A model generated the notes under the pieces. The model was not told where the DNA came from. It worked only from the letters and a program-made list of their open reading frames with translations, and ran no database searches. From Dermatemys mawii (lineage: Eukaryota; Chordata; Testudines; Dermatemydidae), in the NCBI GenBank assembly GCA_007922305.1, contig ML677326.1, positions 59,910,870 to 59,974,869 of the forward strand: a DNA stretch of 64,000 nucleotides, read 5' to 3'. Positions 24,508-36,147 of the stretch are shown piece after piece (the stretch's first letter is position 1; each line of letters opens with the position of its first letter). The position numbers and the translations under genes are program-made.

Positions 24508-25309
24508 TGTCATAAGTATAAAGTAGCCTAGAATTTGTGTTTACCTGTAAGGGGTTAAGCTAAAGGTAACCTGAGAGGTGGACAATTGACCAATAAGAAA
24601 TTCCTCAGGAGACAAAGGATTTTGAGTTTTCAGTTTCTCTCTGGGTCTTACGCTGTTCAACTCGGCTATGGGATGAATCACAACTTTTTCTTTCACTGTA
24701 ACTATAAACTTTCTATGAAGTAAGGTAGTCAAATAGTAAGTGTAATCTGTTTTTTTTATCACTTGGAGGGTTCTCAGGGGTGAGTGTAGGCTGGGTGCTT
24801 CTTGATATTGTAAGATTCAGCAGAGATATCAACTGTGGGAGAAAGTTGCCTCAGGGGAGAGGTTTGGTTTCTGAATCCTTTTGTTGATTATGGTAGATGC
24901 TGTTCTATTGATAGTTATAAGGGATTTATTCCTTTCTTTTTTCTTTTATTAAAATCTTTCTTTTAAGAATCTGACTGCTTGTCTTTCATTGTGTAAGATC
25001 CTGGTTTTGGATCGGGCACGTCTTGCAGGATCAGGCGAGGCTTTTCTCTCAAGCTTCCCAGGGAGGGAATAAGTTTGGGGGTTCTGTGGAAAGAGAAAGA
25101 GGGGCTTCAAGTGGCCTATGTCCAATAGTTTTTTGAGACATTCTCACTTGATGGTGGCAGCATATCGGGTCCAGACACAGAACAAGTTGTGTTCTGGGGA
25201 AAAACATTTTAACCCAAGCTGGTAAAATAAGCTTGGGGGGCTATTCCTTTTTTCATGCGGGTCCCCACATCTGTACCCTAGAGTTCAGAGTGGGGAGGCA
25301 ATCCTGACA
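24508..25309 (+). repeat. Complete LTR, 802 bp
   Basis: It runs from TGTCATAAG to ...AATCCTGACA. A polyadenylation signal ATTAAA occurs near 24947-24952 ('tttattaaaatctttc') and is followed by a T/G-rich stretch. CR1 sequence flanks the whole insertion. Confidence 0.8.
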
Positions 25310-25344
25310 TGGTTGGCAGTGGTGGGATGAAATTTTGTGAATCT
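25310..25344 (+). other. tRNA-Leu-type primer-binding site and leader
   Basis: Immediately after the LTR, TGGTTGGCAGTGGTGGGAT matches the complement of a tRNA-Leu 3' end (TGGTGGCAGCGGTGGGAT, from memory) with one inserted T and one C-to-T change. Position and match support a retroviral-type primer-binding site. The leader then runs 'gaaattttgtgaatct' up to the inversion junction. Confidence 0.7.
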
Positions 25345-25592
25345 AAAAAACAGATTAAACTTACTATTTGACTACCTTACTTCATAGAAAGTTTATAGTT
25401 ACAGTGAAAGAAAAAGCTGTGATTCATCCCATAGCCGAGTTGAACAGAGCGAGACCCAGAGAGAAACTGAAAACTCAAAATCCTTTGTCTCCTGAGGAAT
25501 TTCTTATTGGTCAGTTGTCCACCTCTCAGGTTACCTTTAGCTTAACCCCTTACAGGTAAACACTAATTCTAGGCTACTTTATACTTATGACA
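25345..25592 (-). repeat. Inverted copy of the LTR 5' (U3) end
   Basis: It is the reverse complement of 24508-24756. Homology stops at an A/T run ('ctaaaaaacagatt' against 'aatctgtttttttt'), which suggests the junction formed at or near a homopolymer. Confidence 0.85.
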
Positions 25593-26320
25593 GATCCAAT
25601 TGATGAAAATCGCCTGTTTACAATTGCTGATAGGTCTCAAAATGTGAGTTTTTAATCCATTTAATGGGTGCTATGTTAATTTTATATTGCTCTAGTTTTT
25701 CAGTCAAAATGTCGTGTGGTACCAAGTCAAATGCCTAGGGAATTATCAGTGTATTACATCAACATTAATATCTTTATCAACCAAACATGTAATCTCATCA
25801 TAAAAAGATATCAAGTTAGTTTGATAAGATCTATTTTCCATAAACCAACGTTGATTTGCATTGATTACATCACCCTCCTTTAATTCTTTATTAATTGAGT
25901 CCTGTATCAGCCATTCTATTATCTTGCCTGGGATCAGTATCAGGCTGACAGGTATAATTATCCAGGTCATTCCATTTACCCTTTTTAAAGCTTGGCAAAA
26001 CATCAACTCTTTTCCAGTATTAACAGTCCAATGACCTCTCAGTCAGCCTTTAAAACTCTTGGATGCCAGTTATTTGGACCTGCTGATTTAAAAATGTCCA
26101 ACTTTAGTAGCTTTTAGCTAATATCCTCCAGAGATACTAGTGGAATGGAAAGAACATTATCATCAGCATTTGATGAAACTATATCATCTATTTGTTATCC
26201 AAATACAAAACAAAAATATTTACTGATACTACTACTACTTTTTCTGAATGATTATTAATACTGATAATTCTACAACTTCACTCTAGTAATGGGCTGATGG
26301 TCCTTAACTCTTCTTTATTT

Positions 26321-26578
26321 CCCAGTTCAGGTAGACATGCAGGGACTAACTTTGATCTATCTAGCATGCTAAAAATGACAGCATGAACAGTGGCTTGGGA
26401 CCAGCATGTACCTAGGATCTCAGATTGGATTAAACTCAGGCAGCTATCTTAAGTCACTGCCCATGCCGCTGTGGCCACACAATTATTTTTAGCATACTAG
26501 CTCAATCAAAGCTAGCATATGTACATCTACCTGAACTTGAAATTACACCTGCCAGCTATGGTTTAGACATATCCTTAG
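26321..26578. mobile_element. MITE-like DNA transposon with long inverted arms
   Basis: Left arm 'cccagttcaggtagacatgc...ctagcatgctaaaaatgac' is inverted at 26485-26550 ('tttttagcatactagctc...catctacctgaacttg'). The end 'agacatatcctta' is the usual right terminus of this turtle family. Confidence 0.6.
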
Positions 26579-26610
26579 AGGCTAATCTACAGTATGAGCT
26601 ACGGATGTGA

Positions 26611-26620
26611 NNNNNNNNNN
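26611..26620. other. Assembly gap (10 N)
   Basis: Ten consecutive N. The true gap size and whether the two sides are adjacent cannot be known from the sequence. Confidence 0.99.
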
Positions 26621-26760
26621 TTAGTCTTTCTGTGCCTCAGTTCCCCATCTGTAAAATGAGACTAATAGTACTTCCCTTCCTCATAGGAGTGTTTTGAAGA
26701 TAACTATGCTAATGACTGTCAGGGATTTTGCTGCTGTTCCAAAGGGGAATAAATAGATAG
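26621..26760 (+). mobile_element. MIR-type SINE fragment
   Basis: 'ctgtgcctcagttccccatc' and 'tgtaaaatgagactaatag' followed by 'cttcctcataggagtgttt' is the classic MIR/CORE-SINE 3' body. It is probably cut on the left by the gap. Confidence 0.8.
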
Positions 26761-29700
26761 ATAAGAAAGTCCAAGAACATGGTAGCACAGAAAAGTCCAA
26801 TGACAGCAGGCAGGAAAAGTAATTTTTTAAAAAAGTTGGTGATTGATGTTTTTTCCTGTTGTGTAATAGGAATAATGTTCCTAGCAAGTGGAAGGGGATA
26901 ATTAACTCTTCCTCCTGCACTCTGAAATGAACTCTGTAGTTTTACCCTCTGCATTTAATTGTTTGAAAAAAGATTCTGCCTAATATAATCTGCTGCTATG
27001 AATATAATTTCTTAACGACAACAATTGATACATTCTATCTGTTTTAAGCAATTAAAGAGTGTTTCTTTCTGGGGTAATTAGTGTCATTTTCCTCAACAGC
27101 AACAGTCCCATGGAGCTTTCCGGTCTTTCATCTCAGCTTAATTATTATCAGCAATGAAAGCTGATTATTTTGTAGATTTGAATGGGGAAATATAGCTGAA
27201 TCCAAACATTCCCAGGAAAGGATAAAGGTCTATTTCATCCATCGATTTTTCTACCAAAATTTTAATAAGGAGATCAGAAATGTTCCACCTGCATTGAGGT
27301 TACATGCAACATTGCCTAGATGAAATAATATCCCCACACCAAAATCATCAATCCACACAGCTGTCTCAGTCCACCACTGCCACTTCTCCTTGCAGCTCCT
27401 GGAGGCTTCTCTGTCTGACTCCATGACCAAGCAGCTGTTCCTCAAAGCAGAGGTGGATGATCTGTAGCCTTTGCTAGTAGCAGTGGATGCAGGCATTTCA
27501 TTTGGAGCCTCTTGCTGTGGCTGGTTGATGAGGAATGGGTGCCCTCATTTGGCTGATTGGGAATAGATCCCCTTTGGCTCTTGCAGGGATGAGTCTTCCT
27601 TAACGGCTGGCAGTCTCCATTTGCTGGGTTAGGAGGATGAAATGAGAGAGCAAGTCTCTCCTTGATGGTATGATCAGTTTGTTGGGAAAATAGATTTACC
27701 CTGACTGATGGAATGTCTGGGGGGACCATGTCTCCAGGCTATTTTTCAGTCCAGATTCCCCAAGCTTCATGCTTGATAAAATGGCTGGGAGAGAAGTCAG
27801 TTTCAGGCTTTCCACTGAGAGCAGAAGTAACTTGGCCATGCTTTCTTCCTATACATTGCTGGAGCAACCTGCAGGGGTGCATCTTTCAGAGACTATGTGA
27901 TGTATCCACCTATCATGCTCTTATGGTGCTGTTAGGGGATGCAGGAGGGGAGTTTCCTTTGCAGTGATTGCATGACAAAGGCTGGCTCACACACAGTACT
28001 GCAGCTGCCTGAGTGAATAGCCAGTTTAATGCCAGATGGAAAGAGGGCTAGAAAATGTAACAAGTCAAAGCAGCTTCAGCATTCTGAGGATGGCCTCTCA
28101 AACAAGATTCCCAGTCACTGTGATCAGGGTTGGCCTGGGAATTTGGGGATGTCTGGTTCTTTTTTTTAAACACCCCAGATTTAGCTTAATCATTTTACAT
28201 AAGAAGTGTGTGTGCGGGGATGGTGTGGATATTTTAGTAACATGCTTACCAGGCATTTGCTGCTGAAACTGAACCAAGATACTTGCTTCTTTAAATCATA
28301 GAAATCAGTTTATATAACTTTATATTTTCAAGGCTATCTTCTGAAGAAAAGGGACTAACATTTTTTAATGAAAGCTAAGATTCTTCTTCTTGTTAACTAG
28401 AGGGTTGCACAAGCCGCACTCCAATTCATCAGTAATTTCTTGGACTTGTATAGTGCCATCAGCTGATTCCTTTCCTCTAACCTGAGTACAAGAAAGTGCC
28501 TCTTCTAAAGAGTCCCCGGTAGCATAAAGTGTTTAATAAACAAAGCTTCTTTCTTCTTGTGAAGAGAAAGCTGAATCTCAAAGGACTAGGATTTGGATCA
28601 ATTCAATGAGCAAAACTTGTTTTAGACTGTAACCATTTAGCTTCCATACTTTGGAGGTGTTTGTACTATAGTTAATAGTAGTATTAATAGGTTGAAAACA
28701 AGATCTTTGCTTAAACACCTCAAATAGATTTTATTAAGTGTTTTGGAACTAGGATGTGCCTAAGAGAAGCTGGGTTTTGTTTTCTTCTTTCAAACTGTAC
28801 ATTTAGCTCTAGTTTTGAAGCCTTAACTACTTTCCCCACCCCATTATGCATTCTCAAGAGCCCGGTGTCTGTTGGAGGGAGGGTGTCTGAGGCGACTGCG
28901 CAGAGTTAGCCTCTGCATCGTTATGGAAGCTACCAGCTTCCATAATGAAGCCCAGCTTTCTCTATCTTTAATTTAGAAAACTGGTTTGGTCCAGATATCT
29001 CCAGATTTACTCTACAGACATAGCAAAGCATCTTGGTGAAGCTAAAAAAAAATTGTGAATATATAATATATAATTAAGCAAAATCATTAACAATTTTTGG
29101 GCATAATCATGTTCCCACAAAAAACTCTTATTGATGTAAATGGGAACAGGATCAGGATTATTATTTAAAATGCAGTTACAATCATATTTCAGTCACCATA
29201 ATGACTTTCCTTTGATTCCAAAGAAAGTAGATCATTGAAATTTGACATCAATCCTAAATCAGAACAATCTTCAAGAATTTGAAATGACCATGATCAGTTT
29301 CAAGTATCTCTTCAAAATACATAAATTAAAAATTATATTTAATAGTATTAAGCATTTCACGATCTCATCAGAGTTTTCCATAAAGCCTGACAGGATTGCG
29401 TATGCAAGAGTTTTCCCCACATGCGTATGTTAAGGTTGGTTGGTTGTTTTTAGTTATTGCAAGGGATGACTGTTTTGTCTTTAAAGGAAAAGCCAGCTCA
29501 CTGTGTATAGTCACTGGCTATATCTAGTTCCACAGTCTTGAAGTCTGCATCATAAAAATCTGCAGTTAAGCTCAGTTAGCACTGATTAAAGTGACTCAGT
29601 TTATATACATCCAGCCACTTGCTTTGTGATATCTCTAAAGGCATTATCTTAATATATAAGTGCACTAGCTTTTCACTTATGAAGACTTGGGTCCCAATCT

Positions 29701-30022
29701 TGCTGAGACTTCAGCATGTGTGCTTAAGACTTTGCAGGATTGAGGCTTTGGATTCAGGCGCAAAGTTTTGATAACTTCAACCTTTTCTCTAGTAATTTTT
29801 TGTGTATCTTAGAAAACCACCACCAAATGGCCAGCCTCTTTTCATTCAAGTCCCTCCTTCAGATATACTCTCTCTGAAGCCTTATCTGAAATATCCATCA
29901 AAGAAAGAAATAAAATAAACAAACCAGACAACATCCATTGCTTTGGGACTGAACTCTCATTTTGTCATCTGGCATATTTTGTGTCTGACTCTTATTGTCT
30001 GTCTAATTTAGAATGTAAATAT
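26761..30022. other. No gene seen; small perfect hairpin at 28921-28945
   Basis: About 3.3 kb with short ORFs; the frames at 27251-27729 (minus) have no motif I recognise. At 28921-28945, TTATGGAAGCT and AGCTTCCATAA are perfect inverted repeats around 'acc'. Positions 29100-29160 and 29680-29755 resemble the recurring palindromic '..gtaaatgggaac..' and '..ctttgcaggattg..' amniote repeats. Confidence 0.4.
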
Positions 30023-30636
30023 TGTGACGGAGTCAGTCCAGAAGGGTATAAGAGAGTGCTGGAAGGCAGGTATATCAGCCTCAGGATGTGCAGGTCCCTG
30101 TTCCCTGGATAGCCAAACAAAGGCTACTCCAGGCCAATCAAGACACCTGGGACCAATTAAGAAGCTTCTAGAAAGCAGTAGAAATAGCAAGCCTGATTGG
30201 GATACCTGAAGCCAATCAGGGGCTGGCTGAAACCAGTTAAAAACCTTCCCAGTTAGTCAGGTGGGTGTGGATGTCAGGAGCTGTGGGAAGAAGTTGTGCT
30301 GTTGGTGAGACTGAGTGGTAGACATATCATACACAAGGAAGGAGGCCCTGAGGTAAGGGTGAAGTATAGTTTGAAGAAGCGGGGACTGCTGTGGGGAAGT
30401 AGCCCAGGAAATTGTATTGTGTTTTGTGGCTAAAAGGTCAGCCATCTTAGCTGATACTATTACGGTCCCTGGGCTGGAGTTCGGAGTAGTGGGCAGGCCC
30501 AGGCTCTCCCTTTTCTGCCTCCCCTAATTAATTACTGAGAAAGGGAGGTCACTCTGGGGCCTAGATGAGTTTCTGAGGCCCCTAAATCTGCCAGGAAGCG
30601 CAGGACCCACAAATACAGACTCGGAACTTTGTCACA
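30023..30636 (+). mobile_element. Solo LTR, sister of 7199-7867
   Basis: It starts TGTGACGGAGTC and ends CTTTGTCACA, with 4-bp duplications atat at 30019-30022 and 30637-30640. It shows the same internal order as the 7199-7867 copy, including 'caggatgtgcaggtccc', 'gtagcccaggaaattg' and 'ggcagcaggaccc'-like 3' text. No internal retroviral genes adjoin it. Confidence 0.85.
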
Positions 30637-30732
30637 ATATGTATTGTGGTATTCAAAAATAGCACAATTCAGTACAATTGCCAGAAAATACCCAGGAAAT
30701 AGCAATAGCGTGGCAGATCTAGAATGAAGTAC

Positions 30733-31268
30733 CTTGGAAGAGCATGTAAGAAGGCTGAGGGGAGATATGGTTGCTTTTTATAAATATATCAGAGGGATAA
30801 ATACCAGGGAGGGAGATGAATTATTTAATCTCAGTACCAATGTGGACACAAGAACAAATGGATATAAATTGGCCAGCAGGAAGTTTAGTCTTGAAATTAG
30901 ACGAAGGTGGCTAACCATCAGAGGATTGAAGTTCTGGAACAGCCTTCCAAGGGAAGCAGTGGGGGCAAAAGACCTATCTGGCTTCAAGGGTTTAGCTGAT
31001 CGCCATATTTGGAGTCAGGAAGGAATTTTACTTCAGGGCAGATTGGCAGAGGCCTTGGTGGGTTTTCGCCTTCCACTGTTCACTTGCTGGATGATTCTCT
31101 GCACCTTGAAGTCTTTAAACCGTGGTTTGAGGACTTCAGTAGCTCAGACATAGGTTAGGGGTTTATTATAGGAGTGGGTGAGTGAGATTCTGGGGCCTGC
31201 ATTGTGCAGGGGATCAGACTAGATGATAATTATGGTCATTTCTGACCTTAAAGTCTATGAGTCTATTC
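30733..31268 (+). mobile_element. CR1 LINE 3' end with ORF2 C-terminal remnant
   Basis: The frame from 30734 reads RRLRGDMVAFYKYIRGI, then FWNSLPREAVGAKDLSGFK, the conserved C-terminal tail of CR1 ORF2. It is followed by the CR1 3' UTR and the 'gaccttaaagtctatgagtc' end. The element is 5'-truncated and was probably inserted next to the solo LTR. Confidence 0.85.
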
Positions 31269-31529
31269 TGTAACTGATTGCATGCAGACCCCCAATGGGG
31301 CTCTGTGTAGGTACACCCGCATACCCACACGCATTGATTGTAGGATTAGGGTCTTACACAGCATCTGCTCACACCTTACTATGCTACGTATGAGTAAAAG
31401 GCATTGTGTTATCAGTTGTTTCGTTTCATGATCTGTAAATATTTCTCAAAAGATCCTCATATACTAGATGTACAACTACAGCACAACTGACTGTGTTGTC
31501 ATGGGTTACAGTGAAATTATAGCAGTTTT

Positions 31530-31605
31530 CACTGTCTTACATATAAAAAATGTTGTGTATATATCAGAGTATATGTATATATTACATATACACACACACA
31601 CTGCT
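31530..31605. repeat. AT/AC simple-sequence tract
   Basis: Alternating 'gtatatat', 'tatgtatatatt' and '(ac)n' runs. Confidence 0.7.
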
Positions 31606-31875
31606 TGAAGGCTTTGTGGTGACAATTTGCATATCCATACAAAGTAAATAGCATACACCTTCCACATGTTCTCTTTTTTCCAGTTAGTACAATGAAGCTG
31701 ATTTACACAAATCAGAATCAACAGTTCGTTTGCAAGAAAAATATTGATGCATTTAAGGAAAGCCTTTTTACTTTTAAACAAAAGCTGTTATAAATATAAT
31801 TTAAAGAACTTGTTACATATGCATTTATTGGTGTATTGAAGTTGTGTGCATGTGTAGAATTGTTACTTCTGAGCA

Positions 31876-31995
31876 AAGACATAGATTCCAAGGCCAGAAG
31901 GGACCACTGGGATAAACTAGTCTGAGCTCCTGTATAACACAGGACATAGAATTTCTCCTCAGATAATTCCCGTTTGAACTAGAGCATCTCTTTTT
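31876..31995 (-). mobile_element. CR1 LINE 3' end fragment
   Basis: 'catagattccaaggccagaa', 'gggaccactgggataaac' and 'ctcctgtataacacagg' are the minus-strand CR1 3' tail, as in the copy starting at 23551. Confidence 0.75.
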
Positions 31996-33654
31996 AGAAA
32001 CATAGCACTGTGCACTGTGTGCAAACAAGAGTAAATTGACAAAATCCACTGAGATTTCCCCCTCCAATTTCCTCTTTCCATGGAATCATCTTATTGTTAG
32101 AAATGGAGAGGGACACTGTTTGCTCTACCTTGCAGCAGGAAATCTTATAGATCTTGGAACAATCTTTGAGAGCTGGAACATTCATGCAGAGGTCAAATGC
32201 CTCCATAACACTCCTTTTCTCCAATGACAGCTCATGTCTTTCATGTCTCTGCAGGTTTAAAGGGGAATGACGTTGTGGAGAGTAGCCATCCTCTACCCCC
32301 CAACTCATCTTTCACTACCCTGAAAACTAAGCCATATCCATCTCACGTGAAGAGCCAGTGGAACAGTGGGAACTGGTCCAGCCCTCCTGTGCCTCATTAA
32401 CAACCTCTGGCTGGAGCTTAGTAGAAGACATATGAACTGCATAAGAAGCTAGAAGGCCACAGGAAACAGGAAGAGGAAGTGGTAGTAGAATGAAGCTGTA
32501 AGGAGCTAGAAGTCTCCTACAAGCTGTTGAGAGTAGAAGATTGCAAGAGAATCTGAGACTTCAGGGGCCTAGAATCCAGTCAGGCAGGGACAGGAGAGGC
32601 CTGCCAAAAGCAGGGAATAACCACAATGAAGCAAGAAGGCTTGGATACTCTCCTGTGAAAAGGGGAGAAGCCCAAGACTGAATTTGGGACATGAAGGGAA
32701 AAAGACTCCAGCTACATAGGGGTGGCTGTGGCTCAGGAGACAAGAGGATTCTTCTCTGGAAAAAAGAGGAGAAGCCCTAGGACTCCGTGCTCTTTTAAAT
32801 TCTATAGAGTAAATTAAACTTAGAAGGGGAATGTTTTGCAGATTCTGGACTGGTGGAGTTTATATAAGGAGCCCACAAGAGGAGAAAAATGAAGCAGAGT
32901 GCTGCAGAACCACCCCAGACCACGAGCAGTTACCCTGGATTCCTCCCTAAATACTTGAAAGGGGTATCTGTGGAGATGAGGGTGCTACTTGATAACTCAG
33001 TTCTCACTCTTCTGGCCATAAGTTCCTTTTTTTTGAGGAAATTCTGGACCATTCCTGGCCACCACAGGATTCTCTTGCAGGGGGCATTATTTAGTCCTAA
33101 GTCAGGAAACAATTATCTTCATAAACTAATAATTGAAAACATTTGAACAGAAAATGGAACAGAGTTACCTACTCAAAATAAACAGTCAGTGTTGCTTAAA
33201 CAAACAAGACCTTCTTTCCTTGTGTGTTCCTGCCCTAGATGCCCCTGTCTGTGTAGTATGAAACTGGGGGGCGGAAGTGATTTTTCTCTCTCTATTTAAC
33301 TTTGCTTTTTGAATAGCTAACACTTGTCTACAATTCTAAGTTTTCTGTGTAATTATTTTAATTGGATATTCTTCTGTAGAAAACATTTGAATTAAGTGGT
33401 GAGAATTTATTCTTCCACAGTACATTAACCTTATCCATTTTCCGGTAATTCATTAGCAGTAAAGCACCCTATCAGTATTAGAACTCACTTATTTCTATAC
33501 CCAGACTGGCTGTGTTACACAGCAGGGTCGGCAGTCTTTACTCAGTTACTGTAAATACTCTTGTGATGTTAAATTTGCCACTAATAACTAGCTGACCTCA
33601 TCAGTAATGGTATTGCTCAAACATTTTGACTGAGTAAGCAACTAGGTCAAGCTG
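31996..33654. other. No gene seen; possible LTR remnant
   Basis: The purine-rich part at about 32250-32920 ('gaggggagaagccc'-like words, 'ggagtttatataagg') could be a decayed LTR of the minus or plus strand. No paired termini were found, so it stays unassigned. Confidence 0.3.
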
Positions 33655-33880
33655 TTAAATTTAGGTTTCGTCTAAACTACAAAGCCCCTCCCCATTCTAA
33701 AAGAGAAAAGTTTTGCCGCAGCAAGTGGCAGTGTAAATGGCTTGCTGTTGGCAGGAATGCTTCCCTGTTGACAACATGAACCCTGCTTGTAGGGGGTGGA
33801 AGTATTTTGTTGGCAAAAGTGCCGAGAAACAGCGTTTACACTGCCCAGCTTTTAGCGACACGGCTATGTCGTATATGGGA
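33655..33880. mobile_element. Worn non-autonomous DNA transposon
   Basis: 'ggtttcgtctaaactacaaa', 'ttgttggcaaaagtgccgag' and 'cgacacggctatgtcg' follow a turtle element that starts and ends with '...tgtctacact...'. Borders are approximate. Confidence 0.45.
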
Positions 33881-36139
33881 AATGTCAAAATATTGTGAAA
33901 GCTCCTAAGAACACATTTAAACAATGAAGAGATAAAAAGAAGGGTGAAAATATTGCCTGACTCACTTAAAAAAATAAACAAGCCTGAAATAGGTGTTAAT
34001 ATGTGTGATTAACTTCTTTACAGCTAATGTAGACATTGAAGTGTTTCTGCCATTTTAATGTCATCTCATAATTTGGTTACAAGGTTTCCTGTATATTGAT
34101 TTTGGACATCCAGGAAAAAAAACCATAACAAAAGTAACACTAGCTAGGATATTTCTGAGAAACATAAACATCTAAACATTCATCCAGGAAAACGAGACTT
34201 CAATATCTTCAAATGCAACACAAGTGTTTTATACAAAATAAGCTGTGTTGTTGTTGTGCAGTGTGCCTTCTAGACCAAGAAGGAAATGATGATGGTTCTG
34301 ACAATAGGCTACATCTTTTTTTCAGAAATGAAGGCTAGGATCCTTAGCTGGTATAAATGGTTGATGTACACCAGCTGAGGATCAGGCCCTAAATACCTAG
34401 ACACTTTAGGGGCACCACCACTGGTGACACTTCAGAAGTTCAAAGACCCACAGGAAATGGCTTCCAGCAACATTGTTGTGTGCTATTATTTTAAGAGCCT
34501 GGAGTTCCAGAGACCTACCAGATATCAAAGATACATTTACATAATAAGCCAAAGGTGTGACTCAAAAGGGATAATATGTGGTTGATAGTTACAAAGAACT
34601 AATCACATAAATAATGCATTTGGTCATACTGTTCTTATTATGCATTCTCTTTACCCAGCGTAGATTAATAAGACCAATACTGTATCTGTTCATGCTTTAA
34701 ATTCACTGCTCCTGATTCCTGTATTCTTGTTTATCTCTCCTTCCACTCATGTTTTAAAAATCATTGTTCTCCCTTTCAGTAAATGACTATCAGTTCAGAT
34801 GTTTTAGTATCTTTTCCTGTTACCATAAACTTCTACAAGAAACAATCCGTCCATCAATATGATGTTGGTATTAAAACTGAATACAACAAGATTTTCCTGG
34901 TAAAGAAATACACAGGAAATGATATGCAATTATATATGATTGAATATTCTGGAGTATACCAGAAAAATAGATTCAATAATTCAAAATATTGACTGTAATG
35001 ATTTCTTGTCAACACAAAAAATAGTACATTATATTTTAGCAATATTGAATAGAAAGGATTTTTTTAAAAATTTGTGGAAGATATGACACTTCTGCCCCAT
35101 CTATTAAGGGATGAGAAAGATCCCAACCTGCTTTTCTGAGTCCTTTAGAGATGCCTATGTCCTTTAGAAAGGCCAGCATAAATGTGGTAGTAAAATCATA
35201 AAAGCACTCCAATTTACTATGTAGAAAGATAAGAGAAAAGGACTGAGTGCAACTCATGCTAGCACAAATGTGGCTCTTCATTGCCCTCTAGGGGCTAGAC
35301 TGAATATAAAATTTTGTGAGGCCGCAGAACCATATGCTTTAACTCAAGCAGTAGAGGCTCATGATTTTAAAACCATAGGTCCCAGGCAAGGGACTTGATT
35401 ATAAAGTGTGCATTTCCATAGGGAAACCAAGCCATGCCTTCTCTGTGACAGGCAGGGATATTTACCAATGTATTTACCGTACATTCACAGAAGTACAAGT
35501 GACCCAGTCATGGATGTGAGCCAGTGCTAGAGTTTGATGGAGTCAGAGAGTGCAGCTGGAGAGAAGGACATAGGAGTCAAATGTAGAAGGAGTTGACCAT
35601 AGAGTAAACTCTGGTGAGGGGAAGAGAACTCAGTAGGCTGATGCATGAAAGTTATTGAAAGAGGACAGGAAGCAGTGTGCAGTGCTAAGGGAGCTAAGAC
35701 AGAGGTCACAGAGGGAACTGAGCTATAAAGCAGTCAGAGTAGCAGCAGTACTGAATAAAGACAAGGGTCCAGACTCTGAGCTATACCTCTCAAGGGTGGG
35801 GGTAGCTTGGGGGGCTGGACTGAAGGGTTAGGACAAAGGTAGCTTTACGCTATCTTTTGTGCCTATTGAATTCTGGTCTGGTCTGGGAGCTAGTGCAGTC
35901 TCTGGCCTCAGAGCCACTGTAAAATCATTGAAGCTTCAAAATCTTCCCAAGGGTTGCTCCACAAAGAGCTTTAAATCACATTTTTTCCTGCCTCTGGGCT
36001 CACCTCTGCCCTGCCATGGAGCCAGGAACTCCACTGGTTATTCTTGCTTGGTAGTGGCAATGGAATCCAGCTGTTTTCTAGCTTCTTTGCTCAGAAGCAG
36101 TGCAAAGGCACCAGAATGTAACTGAGAATGGGGATCACA
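33881..36139. other. No gene seen; possible LTR remnant at 35440-35870
   Basis: AT-rich. Within 35440-35870, 'gagctataaagcag' and 'actgaataaagac' lie about 30 bp apart, like an LTR promoter and polyadenylation signal, but no clear ends or duplication were seen. Confidence 0.35.
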
Positions 36140-36147
36140 AGCTAGAG

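Larger units (their letters stand above)
24508..25592 (+). mobile_element. Aberrant LTR insertion with inverted U3 at its 3' end
   Basis: The insertion starts TGTCATAAGTATAAAG and ends CTTTATACTTATGACA and sits in one 5-bp target duplication, gatcc (24503-24507 and 25593-25597). From left to right it holds a complete LTR (24508-25309), a primer-binding site and leader (25310-25344), and a reversed copy of the first ~248 bp of the LTR (25345-25592). The two inverted arms differ at about 7 positions by eye. Both outer ends are therefore U3 ends. The usual internal genes and second LTR are absent. The single shared target duplication argues for one integration event of an already rearranged DNA. 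Confidence 0.85.
23551..26320 (-). mobile_element. CR1 LINE, minus strand, split by an LTR insertion
   Basis: Read on the minus strand, 26320 down to 25598 and 24502 down to 23551 follow a turtle CR1: reverse-transcriptase text, then the C-terminal part and 3' UTR ending in 'gactagatgatcac' and the '...tataatctctgac' tail. Frames are broken by many stops; one 85-codon frame at 23944-24201 includes a C-terminal block with 'LMEYCVQSWCPQFKKDI', typical of CR1 ORF2. The 5' end is truncated and abuts a MITE at 26321. About 1.7 kb of CR1 remains when the LTR insertion is removed. Confidence 0.85.

Noticed and set aside
32250..32920. Purine-rich block as a complete LTR
   Set aside because: No paired TG...CA ends or target duplication could be found, so it is left as a possible remnant.
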